Shown here: one piece after another, positions 25,202 to 34,739 of the stretch
How positions within the stretch are numbered: position 1 is the stretch's first letter
Layout of the letters: every line of letters starts with the position of its first letter
Assembly: GCF_900168015.1 (NCBI RefSeq)
Contig: NZ_FUYR01000003.1
Location: forward strand, 62,001-126,000
From: Daejeonella lutea
Lineage (GTDB): Bacteria; Bacteroidota; Bacteroidia; Sphingobacteriales; Sphingobacteriaceae
Length of the DNA: 64,000 nucleotides
Reading direction: 5' to 3'
Notes under the pieces: generated by a model
The model's database searches: none
Seen by the model: the letters and a program-made list of their open reading frames with translations, nothing else
What the model was told of the DNA's origin: nothing
Position numbers and translations under genes: made by a program

Positions 25202-28012
25202 TCAACCTACAGTATTCCTCGGATTAGACCTACCCTGAGTCGGGCCAGCTTTATTTATTCTAAAATTTAACATCATATAGAAATATCTTGTCATGCTGTT
25301 GAAGCGAATATCTTCGATTCGGCTGGCATTAATCGTTCTGTCAATATTGGTGTTTTGGTTTAGTATATCAAAACCCCTGAGAGATAAGGTGATTCTTCTT
25401 TTCATCATATACTGTTCAATTCCGGAATTGAGCAGGAACATATTGTTATTAAAGCCATCTGCCCGGCCTGCGGTTCCGTTATATTGAAGTTCAGAAGTAA
25501 TTCGCGTATTTTTTATAAATTCCCAACTTAGGCTGGTGTTATTATAAAAGCTGAAATATTTATTATCAATGGCTGCCGGTTGTGAATTGTTAACCATGCT
25601 GTACTGAACACTAAAATAAACCCCGGCATTAAGCTTTCCATCAATATCATAATTGAAGCTGGCATTAGGGCCTACGTTGTAACGATCGGTTATGTTTTTT
25701 GCTAAGTTTATGAAAGACGATGTATGTGAAGCGAAAAGATTAAGCCCGTATCCCATTCTCAGGTTTTTCACTCCTGTTGGTTTCCCAAAATAAGTTCCGG
25801 TATTAATGTAATAATTCCCGTCGACGTTTACAGGTTGTACGTTTTGAACACCATCCTGGTAGCGTACGCTGTTTCCGAAATCATCCAGGGCGTAGTTGAT
25901 CAGGAAATACCCATTCCAGTATTTGTTATTATCTGCACTGAAGGTATTGAAATTTATCGCCATGCGATGATTTTTCCGAGCCTCAAGCTCAGGGTTCCCA
26001 ATACGCTGGTATAGTGGATTTGTGTTGTTCTGAACCGGCTGCAGATCATTAGAAGACGGAAGATTTACGGAAGAGTTATAATTTAACTGAATGGTGTGAT
26101 TTGCCTTATTCTTGAAGCTGATATTTAAACGTGGGAGAAAATTGTAATATGTTTTTTCCAGTTGGTTGATGGTACTGCCGCCACTGTTAAACGCCGCTAC
26201 GTTCAGCCCAGTTTCCTGTAATGCAAATCCGAAATTATAAGTCCACTGTGCTCCTGTATTGATAAAGCCGAATCTCGCTGCATGCAGCCAGTTCATATTG
26301 TCTGTGCGGTTGGAAAGGGCCGGAACTATGGTTTCATACCGACCGGTAATCGTATTATATTCGTAGGTGAGTTGCTGTGCATCTACGGTGCCGCGATTAT
26401 ATCCATAGCCAGCATTGGTGCTCCAAGCCTTGTTTAGTTGGCGATTGTAAGTCAGGCCGACTGTATAGGTTTTAGAATCATTGTCCTGCCCGGCCTGCTG
26501 ATCAAGCCTCGTAACTTCCGATGCCCCGTTGGGGTATGTATTGATCAATGAACGATTTATCCAGTCCGCATTATACGTGTTTTGTGTGCCGTTTAGACGG
26601 AGAGCGACAGAGCCTTTTTTTATTCGACGTAAAACAGAGAACTCGCCAAAAAGCGAGGGTGTAGCATTTCGCTGATCAAAAAATTGGGTGCCATCGTTGC
26701 TCCTGCCTGTACCATCAAATGCTGAGTTGAATGAACGGTTATAGATGTTACGAGTATAGTTAAGGATAATATTAGGGCGGAAAATAATATCTGTGAGCGA
26801 GTCAGGATGATATTCTGCACGAAGGTTAAACCGGTGAGCCTCGTTATCGGAATTCCGGTTGGTGCTTTCGGCAGTTCGCAGTACGTCCGTTTGATTGATA
26901 TCCTGAATATTTGAAAGCCTGTCGCCGATACCCTGAGAGAAATTCGTAAAATAGCTGCTGCTGATAGCGAGTTTATTGTTCTTACCCCAGCTATTGCTAT
27001 AGTTTATGCCCCCGCTGTGCGTTGTCACTTCTCCAATAGCTGTATTATCAAAAACTCCCGACCCGCTGATCGTAGTGCGACCATTGTTAACGTTTATTGA
27101 AAAGCTTCCCCCGGCTGGTGGCGAAAAAATATTCCCCACATTACCGCCTGAAAAGCTGTTCAGGTCGTCATATTGATAACTGGAGTTGCTGATATTGTTA
27201 CTCATGCCAAGTACTGCAAACTGAAGATTTTTATTGAAGTGGTTTGCGCTCAGATAACCGTTATATCTTTCAGTTGTACCTCCGAAAGCATTCGCATTTC
27301 CAAACCAGCCCCTTTTCTTATCCTCTTTTATTGTTAGATTCAGAACTTTTTCACGCTGACCATCGTCGATTCCCGTTGCTTTCGCTTCCAGTGTTTTGCT
27401 GTCCACAACCTGTACTTTAGCTATCGCATCAGCCGGAAGGTTCTTGGTTGCGGTTTTAGGATCACTGCCAAAAAAATCTTTACCATCTACCGTGAGGCGG
27501 GTCACTTTTTGCCCCTGTACCAGGATGTTTCCATCCCGATCAATTTCAACTCCAGGTAGTTTCTTCAACAATTCTTCTACCACAGCATTAGGCTGGGTTT
27601 TGAAGGAGTCCGCATTATATTCAATGGTGTCTTTTTTGACTTTGACGGCAAGCTGTTCACCAGTTACTACAACCTCTTTTAGTGATAGAGCGTCTTCCTC
27701 TAGTTTGAAAACTCCCAGATTAATACTGCCCGAAGTCACTTCAACTGGTTTAATGAGTGTCTTATAGCCCAGGAAAGATATTCGGAGCAGATATTTGCCT
27801 TGAGCCGGGCTCTTCAGGTCAAATTCTCCCCTGGCGTTTGTCAATGCTCCGGTGCGGCTGCTGGAATCAGCCTGTTGTGTGAGTAAAATGGCCGCATAGG
27901 CTATAGGTTCGTTATTAGTAGCGGAAACAACTTGTCCACTGAGTTGCAAGTCTTGTGCAAATAATTGCGCCGATATCAGGCAGGTAAAAATTAAAACGAT
28001 AGTCTTTTTCAT
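25202..28012 (-). CDS. TonB-dependent receptor-like outer-membrane beta-barrel protein
   Basis: A 936-residue protein with signal peptide MKKTIVLIFTCLISAQLFAQ, an N-terminal carboxypeptidase-regulatory-like domain (about residues 22-108), a plug domain (about 115-220, with LLKKLPGVEIDRDGNILVQG and VTRLTVDGKDFFG) and a long barrel region ending in an aromatic-rich strand. This is the OMP_b-brl family related to TonB-dependent transporters but without a recognised substrate. No SusD partner is adjacent, so a polysaccharide-utilisation role is not supported. A short hairpin (CGAAGG/CCTTCG, 28026-28046) lies in its 5' leader. Confidence 0.9.
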   Translation of the reverse strand: MKKTIVLIFTCLISAQLFAQDLQLSGQVVSATNNEPIAYAAILLTQQADSSSRTGALTNARGEFDLKSPAQGKYLLRISFLGYKTLIKPVEVTSGSINLGVFKLEEDALSLKEVVVTGEQLAVKVKKDTIEYNADSFKTQPNAVVEELLKKLPGVEIDRDGNILVQGQKVTRLTVDGKDFFGSDPKTATKNLPADAIAKVQVVDSKTLEAKATGIDDGQREKVLNLTIKEDKKRGWFGNANAFGGTTERYNGYLSANHFNKNLQFAVLGMSNNISNSSYQYDDLNSFSGGNVGNIFSPPAGGSFSINVNNGRTTISGSGVFDNTAIGEVTTHSGGINYSNSWGKNNKLAISSSYFTNFSQGIGDRLSNIQDINQTDVLRTAESTNRNSDNEAHRFNLRAEYHPDSLTDIIFRPNIILNYTRNIYNRSFNSAFDGTGRSNDGTQFFDQRNATPSLFGEFSVLRRIKKGSVALRLNGTQNTYNADWINRSLINTYPNGASEVTRLDQQAGQDNDSKTYTVGLTYNRQLNKAWSTNAGYGYNRGTVDAQQLTYEYNTITGRYETIVPALSNRTDNMNWLHAARFGFINTGAQWTYNFGFALQETGLNVAAFNSGGSTINQLEKTYYNFLPRLNISFKNKANHTIQLNYNSSVNLPSSNDLQPVQNNTNPLYQRIGNPELEARKNHRMAINFNTFSADNNKYWNGYFLINYALDDFGNSVRYQDGVQNVQPVNVDGNYYINTGTYFGKPTGVKNLRMGYGLNLFASHTSSFINLAKNITDRYNVGPNASFNYDIDGKLNAGVYFSVQYSMVNNSQPAAIDNKYFSFYNNTSLSWEFIKNTRITSELQYNGTAGRADGFNNNMFLLNSGIEQYMMKRRITLSLRGFDILNQNTNIDRTINASRIEDIRFNSMTRYFYMMLNFRINKAGPTQGRSNPRNTVG

Positions 28013-28159
28013 GTTTCTTTTCGAAGGATTAGCTGCCTTCGCTTAAAAAGACTCATCACAAATTCAAATGTGACAGTTGTAGAAATATTTTTTTTGACTC
28101 TTCAGTGAAATCAGGTTTACAGATTGAATCCTTGGCTTTATTCTTGCTTTGTGGACGCC

Positions 28160-28726
28160 ATGAAAAGGTTATTAACGGCTTTTGTTTTTCTATTTTTTAT
28201 TTCATGCAATCAGACTCAGGAACCTCCTGAGGTTAAGTCAGCAGATTCAATTGTTGCTCCTGTTCCAAAATCTATCGAACAGGTTCCCGCTACGAAAGAA
28301 GACCCAATAGAATTTATCAGGGAAAAAGTGGAAAAAATAAATACCATGAAACTTGAGAAAAAGCACTTTGAATTCGTTTGCGATGTGAAGATGATGGTTG
28401 ATTACTTTTATGTGGATGGTAAAATTGTAAAGATCGCTGTTGACTTCGGCACTCTTGGTGATTCGTATGCCAGGGAAGGCTATTACTATGACTCCGGGAA
28501 ATTGATCTTTAATTATGAATTTGTGGAAGGCGGTCCGGCTTGCGAAGGGTGCATAAAGACCGACGAATATCGCTCCTATATTCTCGATGATAAAGTCATA
28601 AAATATCTTAAGAACAAAAGCGAAGCTAGCTGCAGAAAATGCGATTTTTCTCTATCATCAAGACAATACAAATTGCTTCAGGCAAGAACAGCGGAAGAAA
28701 TTAAGGCTATTTTGTGCCCTCAATAA
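28160..28726 (+). CDS. Hypothetical lipoprotein, 188 aa
   Basis: With the ATG at 28160 the protein has 188 residues and begins MKRLLTAFVFLFFISCNQ, a lipoprotein signal with lipobox FISC. An upstream start at 28124 would add 12 residues ahead of the signal and is unlikely. The mature part has a CEGCIKTDEYRSYI and a CRKCDF motif; these two CxxC pairs suggest a small metal site or disulfides. No named domain recognised. It diverges from the outer-membrane receptor gene and converges on the acylase gene. Confidence 0.7.
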   Translation: MKRLLTAFVFLFFISCNQTQEPPEVKSADSIVAPVPKSIEQVPATKEDPIEFIREKVEKINTMKLEKKHFEFVCDVKMMVDYFYVDGKIVKIAVDFGTLGDSYAREGYYYDSGKLIFNYEFVEGGPACEGCIKTDEYRSYILDDKVIKYLKNKSEASCRKCDFSLSSRQYKLLQARTAEEIKAILCPQ

Positions 28727-28779
28727 CTTCTAATCTCCATTCTCAATTTTCAACTCTCCACTCTCAATTCTCATTTAAA
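28727..28779. repeat. Single-arm word repeat (CTCTCAATT family)
   Basis: Between two convergent genes there are imperfect copies of a CAATTCTCA/CTCTCAATT word (ATCTCCATTCTCAATTTTCA, CTCTCCACTCTCAATTCTCA). Unlike the other loci there is no matching reverse arm here. Confidence 0.45.
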
Positions 28780-31038
28780 TTACTCCTGCCCAGGCCGATA
28801 CTCTTTAATCACCCCTTTCTTAATATCTTCCTCGGTAAAGGCAACCTTTTTCATTTGTTTATTGGCGTACAGTTCCAACTGATCAGCAAAGTATGGAGAG
28901 CCATCTTTATTGCTTTCTCCATAGGTCAGAACGGAATATGCGCGCGGTGTTTTTCCGAATTCAACAGCGATAACCCAGCCGTCACCACCGCGGGTTTCAC
29001 GCTTCATTTTATCAGTTTTATGGGGGATAAACCAAAGTACGCTGAACGTACCAAGTTCACCAGTGGCACCGCTGATCGGAATATCTTTACCGGCGATTCG
29101 TGCACGGTTCACATCGCCCCATGCCAGGTCCCAACTCCCATACCTTTTCTTAGCTGTCTCAACGGCTTTTATAAAGGCTTCCACAGCGCGGCTTTCACTA
29201 GCTAGTCCTTTCGGAGTTGTTGCTGGATAAGCGGGTGTCCAGACCTCTGCGAATAATGCATTGCCCGGGGCGGGAAAGCCAACGGATGCCGCAGTGCCAG
29301 GCACACGTTTGCCACCGTTTGAAAGCTCAACGTAATGCTCCCACCAGATTTCGAAAAGTACACCGCCCTTGCTTTCGCGGTTTACGGTATTATCCCAGTC
29401 TTCCATCTGCTTCAATGCGTCTGCAATTTCGCCTGTGGGCGAGGATTTTTTTACAGCAGCAATCAGATCTGCTTTCACGCGTTCCGCCAGAAGCATGCGC
29501 TGGCTATACTTCAGCTTTACTACGTCCTCGAGTGAGAATTTTTTCTTGTTGGCGATCATGTCTAAAGCATGCTGACTGCGAAGCCTGAGAATTGGCTGCG
29601 AGAAATGCGGTGGGAACTTCGACGCATCTATTACCTCGTTCAGGTTGGTATAGTGGAACGGATCGTTCTCATTATGCAGATAGCCACCCTTCGGATTGAG
29701 CAATTGCGGGAGCTTATCGAAGGGAATGATATTTCGCCAGACCTGGTCGCTGCGTGTAACAGCTATAGCGCTGGTGTCTCCGCCTGAAGGATGCGGCAAG
29801 TCAGGTGTCATCGCATTCCAAACATAGTAGATATTACCATCAGCATCGGCATAGGTGAAATTGGAGCTGGTCTTCGCTTGGATCCTCATAGCCTCCTTGT
29901 ACTCCGCAAGGTTGCGGGCTTTCATCATCATTAAAAATTGTTCTCCCAGCCGATATTCGCCATTACCTGCGTCGCGGATGACATATATCTTCCCATTTTC
30001 GCGATGGAACACTGGGCCGAATGGCGTAAAGAGAAATTCACGGGTTTCTTCACCAGAACCTTCACCATTCTTGAATTTGACACTTACTCGTTTCTTTTCG
30101 ATTGGCAAGGATGTACCATCAATCAGGAAATGATCTGGCAGTGTGGGAGAAACCTGGAATGAATAGATCTCATCGCTGTCGGGATCATTATTAGTCGTTG
30201 AAAAGCCTAAGCGCTCGTTATATCCGCCAATGGTGATCAGAGGTCCCCCGATGCGGAAATCGCCGTAAAAATTCAGGATCCCGGGCACTTCAAGTTGCGC
30301 TTCGTAATAACCTGCGTTCCAGGCAAGATGCGGGTTACGAAGTAAAATGGCTCTGCCGGAAGTTGTGCGGCTTGGCGCTAACGCAAATGCATTAGAACCC
30401 TCGTCCGGGTGAGGAGCTTCCTCTTTTTCAGCCAATCTAGCCCAGACTGTACTGCCTTCTAAAACCTGCATTCCGACTTCTTCGGTAAGGGTACGACTGT
30501 TTGCATTCTGGCGTTGTAGAGTCCGCATAAACCCTTGCACAGATCCGCCGGTAACACCTCCTATACTCTGGGCATGAACGTCATAACCAGTAAAATTCGG
30601 TTTTATCCACTCCGGAAACTCGCTTTTATGACGTTCAATATATCTGTTCATCCCCGCCGCAAAGCCAATAAGTACATCCTGGGTTTCTTTTCTTAACAGA
30701 GAGAATGTTTCAACCGCCCGGCTATATCGCAATTTGTTGGAAGCATCCCGGTCGAGGCTCTGCGCTCGTTCCTGCGCATTCATATCATGAAATTGGCTCC
30801 ACTCGCCGCGTGCCCTTACCATACCATCAACAACGCCCCGGCCATAATCTTCCAGCTGGACATATCCTAAGCCAAATCCTGCCGCCTGCATATTCTCCGC
30901 TTTAATATGTGGTACGCCATAGGCCGTACGCCTGATTACAACCTGATCAGCAAGATCCTGCGCGGTAAGCCCCAGACTTGGTAATTGGATAAGGAGTAAT
31001 AGCCCTGCCAGGCCCAAATAGTAGGAAGGTGATTTCAT
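28780..31038 (-). CDS. Penicillin acylase family (Ntn-hydrolase) protein
   Basis: A 752-residue periplasmic Ntn hydrolase of the penicillin/AHL acylase family. A signal peptide (about residues 1-26) is followed by an alpha chain, a spacer and a beta chain that would be freed by autocleavage between Gly214 and Ser215 (EGSNAFAL); Ser215 would be the N-terminal nucleophile. RNPHL shortly after and the asparagine region near GGYNERLGFSTTNNDPD also fit. Family members hydrolyse amide bonds in beta-lactams, N-acyl-homoserine lactones or related compounds; the substrate cannot be read from sequence. Confidence 0.92.
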   Translation of the reverse strand: MKSPSYYLGLAGLLLLIQLPSLGLTAQDLADQVVIRRTAYGVPHIKAENMQAAGFGLGYVQLEDYGRGVVDGMVRARGEWSQFHDMNAQERAQSLDRDASNKLRYSRAVETFSLLRKETQDVLIGFAAGMNRYIERHKSEFPEWIKPNFTGYDVHAQSIGGVTGGSVQGFMRTLQRQNANSRTLTEEVGMQVLEGSTVWARLAEKEEAPHPDEGSNAFALAPSRTTSGRAILLRNPHLAWNAGYYEAQLEVPGILNFYGDFRIGGPLITIGGYNERLGFSTTNNDPDSDEIYSFQVSPTLPDHFLIDGTSLPIEKKRVSVKFKNGEGSGEETREFLFTPFGPVFHRENGKIYVIRDAGNGEYRLGEQFLMMMKARNLAEYKEAMRIQAKTSSNFTYADADGNIYYVWNAMTPDLPHPSGGDTSAIAVTRSDQVWRNIIPFDKLPQLLNPKGGYLHNENDPFHYTNLNEVIDASKFPPHFSQPILRLRSQHALDMIANKKKFSLEDVVKLKYSQRMLLAERVKADLIAAVKKSSPTGEIADALKQMEDWDNTVNRESKGGVLFEIWWEHYVELSNGGKRVPGTAASVGFPAPGNALFAEVWTPAYPATTPKGLASESRAVEAFIKAVETAKKRYGSWDLAWGDVNRARIAGKDIPISGATGELGTFSVLWFIPHKTDKMKRETRGGDGWVIAVEFGKTPRAYSVLTYGESNKDGSPYFADQLELYANKQMKKVAFTEEDIKKGVIKEYRPGQE

Positions 31039-31212
31039 ATTTTTTAGTGATTCGGTTTAACAGTTTGCCCCATTCTCTTAATCTCAATCCTAATTTAGAA
31101 ACTAAATGTCGATCGTTTAGTCTTTTTCCATTCCATCAATTATATTACACGGAAATCGTATTCAAAAGCATATTCAGACCAACTTTAAGACCGTTAAATC
31201 CGTATATTAATT

Positions 31213-31422
31213 ATGGCACGCTTAGAAAAGTTAATTTCAGAAAGAGCAAAGGCCTATCATAGAATAGACGCTCTATACATTCTGCTCAGCACGATGGATG
31301 CTGATTCTCCGCAATATACGGAACATCGCAGTGAAATTGCTGCGTTGAAACTTCAGGTAGTTAAACTGCAAAGGCAAATTGTAATATCAAGAATGAAAAA
31401 GGCTGAACATTTTTTCAGCTAG
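31213..31422 (+). CDS. Small helical protein, 69 aa
   Basis: A 69-residue, probably all-helical protein beginning MARLEKLISERAKAYHRID. The central part (residues 38-60) has heptad-like hydrophobics (IAALKLQVVKLQRQIV), suggesting a short coiled coil. No named family recognised. It starts 175 bp after the divergent acylase gene and precedes the DUF4139 gene by 117 bp on the same strand. Codon structure looks normal; real gene status is likely but unproven. Confidence 0.55.
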   Translation: MARLEKLISERAKAYHRIDALYILLSTMDADSPQYTEHRSEIAALKLQVVKLQRQIVISRMKKAEHFFS

Positions 31423-31539
31423 AGATTTCATGTTTGCTTCTCAACATGCTATTTAATTAGTTCGATTCCAAGGTAAAGGCAAGTTATAGTGCAAAAAATA
31501 ATGTAACTTCCTTGGTCAATTTACCTAATCGAAATTCCC

Positions 31540-33399
31540 ATGATTCGTCACATAGTTCTGTTGCTGTTAATATCAGTTTTTACCGCAGTTAGTTACAGCC
31601 AGGAGAGAAAGATACCATCCGAATCAAAAATAGAACGTGTAATTGTTTTTCTTCAGGGTGCTCAGGTCGAGCGTGCAGCCACCTTGTCAATTCCGTCAGG
31701 GATCTCAATTATCGAATTCGGGGGATTATCACCTGATATCGACGAACAAAGCATTCAGGTTAAGGGCACTGGAAATTTCACCATTCTTTCGGTTAACAGA
31801 CAAAACAACTTTCTGAATGAGCAGAAATATAATGAAGAGATAAAAGTACTCGAAGATAAGATAGCTAATCTAAGGACTGAGATTGAGAGGGAGGAAGCTG
31901 AACTGATGATCCTGGGAAAAGAGCAGGAAATCCTGGCGGCCAATCAGAGTATTGGTAATGGCGGGGCTGGCCTCGATTTGAATAAACTTAAACTAGCGCT
32001 GGAATTTCATAAGCAGCGCCTGACAGAAAACAGGGCTAACCAAATAAAAACACAGAAAACCCTTGATCAGCTGCGGGTTCAGCTTTCGGCGGTACAGCAG
32101 CAGGCTAGTGAACTTCGGGCTAAAGGTAGAAGCAATACAAGTGATATCGCGGTGAAGGTTGATAGTAAAATAGCTTCCATTGGAAGCTTTAAAATTACTT
32201 ATCTCGTAAAAAATGCAAGCTGGTATCCTTCTTATGACTTGCGTGCTACCGATGTGAATAAACCGATTGACTTAATATACCGCGCAAATATCACACAACG
32301 CAGCGGTGAAGAGTGGAACAATGTTAAGCTTGTCCTTTCTTCGGGGGACCCATCACGAGGGGGAAATAAACCTGTTTTGAAGCCTTACCGTGTAGGGTAT
32401 AATGTTTTTGATCAGGGTGCTGCTTCAGCAATCACCAGTGTTCAGGGAAGGGTTGTTGCTGCTTCCGGGAATCTGAGTTTACCTGGTGTTATTGTCCGGG
32501 TAAAAGGCAGTTCAATTGCTACAACCACCAACCAACAGGGCGCCTATTCGATCCAGATACCTTCGCCCGGTTCAGTTCTTGTATTTTCTTTGATCGGTTA
32601 TGAAAATGCGGAACGGCCGGTAACAAGCAGTCTCATGAATGTAAGCCTTAATGAATCAGTTCAAATGTTGAGTGAGGTAGTAACTACTGGTTATAGTAGC
32701 AGCGTTTCCGGGAAAGTTGCAGGCGTCGCCATACGTGGGAATTCAAGTATGTCAAGCACAATCCCTTTAGAGGTAGACGTTTTACAGGGTCAAACAACAG
32801 TTCAGTTCGACGTGGCTCAGCCCTATTCAATTTCAAGTGATGGCAAACAGTTAACGGTTCAACTCTCGAGTAATACCCTCAATGCTGATTATAAGTATTT
32901 CGCAGTCCCCAAATTAAGCGAGAATGCGTATCTGACGGCGGCTATCACAGGCATTAACGACCTTAGTTTAATGAGCGGCGAGGCAAATATATTTTTTGAA
33001 GGCGCATTTTTGGGCAAGACCCTTCTAAACGTACAGAATACCAGCGATACATTATCTATTTCTTTAGGCGTAGACAGAAACATTATCGTCAAGCGGGTTA
33101 GACAAAAAGAAGAAAATGAGAAGTCTTTTACCGGAGCTACTCAGCGTGCCACTCGTTCATTCCTGTATTCTGTTCTTAATCGAAAAACAGCGCCGGTAAA
33201 TGTCACGGTAGAAGACCAGCTACCTATATCTAACAGTAGCGAAGTTACTGTGGAGAGGCAAGAACTATCAAATGCAAAGGTTGATGAGCCTACTGGTACC
33301 CTGTCCTGGGACCTTCAGCTTCAGCCCAACGAAAAGAAGGAGTTCCAGATGAGATATCAGGTCAGGTACCCGAGGAATAAGCCCGTGCGGCTTGAATGA
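31540..33399 (+). CDS. MuiA-type DUF4140/DUF4139 protein with an inserted carboxypeptidase-regulatory domain
   Basis: A 619-residue secreted protein (signal peptide MIRHIVLLLLISVFTAVSYS). Residues about 28-125 match the N-terminal DUF4140 region (ERVIVFLQGAQVER), 100-195 form a long coiled coil, and about 215-615 are DUF4139 (YLVKNASWYPSYDLR, RSGEEWNNVKLVLSSGDP, final PNEKKEFQMRYQVRYP). Within DUF4139, about residues 300-403 is an insertion that looks like a SusC-type carboxypeptidase-regulatory domain plus the start of a TonB plug (VQGRVV, NQQGAYSIQIP, LIGYE, SEVVTTGYSS). The family is named after mucoidy inhibitor A; its function is unknown. Confidence 0.88.
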   Translation: MIRHIVLLLLISVFTAVSYSQERKIPSESKIERVIVFLQGAQVERAATLSIPSGISIIEFGGLSPDIDEQSIQVKGTGNFTILSVNRQNNFLNEQKYNEEIKVLEDKIANLRTEIEREEAELMILGKEQEILAANQSIGNGGAGLDLNKLKLALEFHKQRLTENRANQIKTQKTLDQLRVQLSAVQQQASELRAKGRSNTSDIAVKVDSKIASIGSFKITYLVKNASWYPSYDLRATDVNKPIDLIYRANITQRSGEEWNNVKLVLSSGDPSRGGNKPVLKPYRVGYNVFDQGAASAITSVQGRVVAASGNLSLPGVIVRVKGSSIATTTNQQGAYSIQIPSPGSVLVFSLIGYENAERPVTSSLMNVSLNESVQMLSEVVTTGYSSSVSGKVAGVAIRGNSSMSSTIPLEVDVLQGQTTVQFDVAQPYSISSDGKQLTVQLSSNTLNADYKYFAVPKLSENAYLTAAITGINDLSLMSGEANIFFEGAFLGKTLLNVQNTSDTLSISLGVDRNIIVKRVRQKEENEKSFTGATQRATRSFLYSVLNRKTAPVNVTVEDQLPISNSSEVTVERQELSNAKVDEPTGTLSWDLQLQPNEKKEFQMRYQVRYPRNKPVRLE

Positions 33400-33658
33400 T
33401 AAATAACATGCACGCAAAACAACGGCATAAGTAGGTCGACACAAAAGGAAGGATACATTTGCCTGGAAGCTGAAGGTGCTGAGATTGAATGTCGTAATTT
33501 CCAACTTATCGCGCTAGCTTCCGGCGTAACGTCAGCAGAACAGACTGCTGCATTGCTGCCGTAGTAAATCTTTCCGATATTTTTCTTGATAAGCCACCAA
33601 CCCTGTGGTACAGGCTTTGCAATAAATCATTAGCTATTTAACTGATAGTGATTACTTA
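33400..33658. other. Intergenic region with a possible decayed small frame
   Basis: No gene I can support firmly. From 33409 to 33564 one plus-strand frame stays open for about 52 codons and ends EQTAALLP-stop with amino-acid use like real protein (EGYICLEAEGAEIECRNFQL), but it has no ATG, GTG or TTG at its head; an ATG at 33408 is in another frame that closes after 8 codons. It may be the rest of a frameshifted small gene. Confidence 0.35.
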
Positions 33659-33991
33659 ATGATTCATCTAAACATCAAAGCCATGTTTGATATATATCTT
33701 ACAGAAACCGGCCACAGTGGTTTGTTTTCAGCTAAAACAGTACATACAACAGTGGGAAGCCTTTCTTTCCGTTATAGTGGCCCTCACAGCCTGGTGGTCG
33801 TCTCACTTGACGTTGAGCCAAGCCTGAATTTAAGGCCTATTGCCTACGAACTGCTTGACTCCCTGCATAGGTATGCGTTTGATAATGATTGCTCAATCAA
33901 TTTTCGTTGTCCTAAAGCAAAGGCAATCAATGACCAGCAAATTGCACAGGAATTAATGCAACTGTCTCTACTTCAGGCAGTGGCAGCATAA
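33659..33991 (+). CDS. Hypothetical protein, 110 aa
   Basis: A 110-residue soluble protein not recognised. It may start at Met1 (33659) or Met9 (MFDIYLTETGHSG, 33683). It mixes strands (SLSFRYSGPHSLVVVSLDVEP) with a helix (LRPIAYELLDSLHRYAFDND) and ends in a helical tail. No signal peptide. It stands alone between the DUF4139 gene and a convergent acidic protein, with 218 bp of featureless spacer after it. Confidence 0.5.
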   Translation: MIHLNIKAMFDIYLTETGHSGLFSAKTVHTTVGSLSFRYSGPHSLVVVSLDVEPSLNLRPIAYELLDSLHRYAFDNDCSINFRCPKAKAINDQQIAQELMQLSLLQAVAA

Positions 33992-34209
33992 TCAGCTTGG
34001 ATTTTATCCACATAACGCAAGTTGTTAACATTAAGTTGCCGATTAGCATAATGCGCCTCCGTTTTTAAATCATAACGGAATCCAACGACCGACACACTGT
34101 ATTTTGGCCGGCAAGCTCATAGAATAGGCCACTCCCTACTATCCATTATCTACCTGTGCGTCCCAATTGCACCATCTCCAATATCAACCCTACATTCTCT
34201 ACACTTAAC

Positions 34210-34575
34210 TCAAAAAGAGTCATTCTCCGGTTCTGGATTTTCCCAGTCAGTTTCATCAGCTTTTTCTTGCTGGCTTAATCCGCTACCTGGTCCCTGGTGG
34301 TATGGAGCGGCCGGATCTTTAAATTCGCTGCTGGGTTTGGACCCCGGACCCGTATATTGGCTCACGTCAAGGCCACGTTCATCATCAGTGGGCTGACCAC
34401 CAACATAGCCTACCGTTTCATTCGGGTGGCCGGTCTTTTTTCCCTGAGAAAGCTCAAGATCGTCTTTGACGACCTCTGCGTCAGCTTTCTTGTCCTCCGT
34501 TTTTACGGCTTTGGCGTCACTTTTACTTTGATTTTGTTCGTGAAACTCGCCCCTGGTATGGTTTTCAAAAGTCAT
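34210..34575 (-). CDS. Hydrophilic low-complexity protein, 121 aa
   Basis: A 121-residue, highly charged protein with no signal peptide, rich in Lys/Asp/Glu/Gly/Pro and with almost no bulky hydrophobics after residue 30, so probably intrinsically disordered (segments such as KTEDKKADAEVVKDD and GPGSKPSSEFKDPAAPYHQ). Similar hydrophilic proteins in Bacteroidota are often stress-related, but I make no functional claim. It is a single-gene unit. Confidence 0.55.
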   Translation of the reverse strand: MTFENHTRGEFHEQNQSKSDAKAVKTEDKKADAEVVKDDLELSQGKKTGHPNETVGYVGGQPTDDERGLDVSQYTGPGSKPSSEFKDPAAPYHQGPGSGLSQQEKADETDWENPEPENDSF

Positions 34576-34739
34576 GGTCGGAAATTTAGTAATTACTATA
34601 AAGAGATTTTTAATCCAAAAATGTTTTGATTACGGATAAATAATGCGATTGTACCCGGTCCTGGAGCAAAATGAAATCATACACGTGTTTACTTCAGGAG
34701 AATTTGAATTTGGGAATTAATAGATACTTTGGACGGTGT

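Noticed and set aside
25202-28012. A SusC/SusD polysaccharide utilisation locus at the TonB receptor
   Set aside because: There is no SusD-like gene beside this or the second receptor (49.7 kb), and the receptor family lacks the SusC signature.
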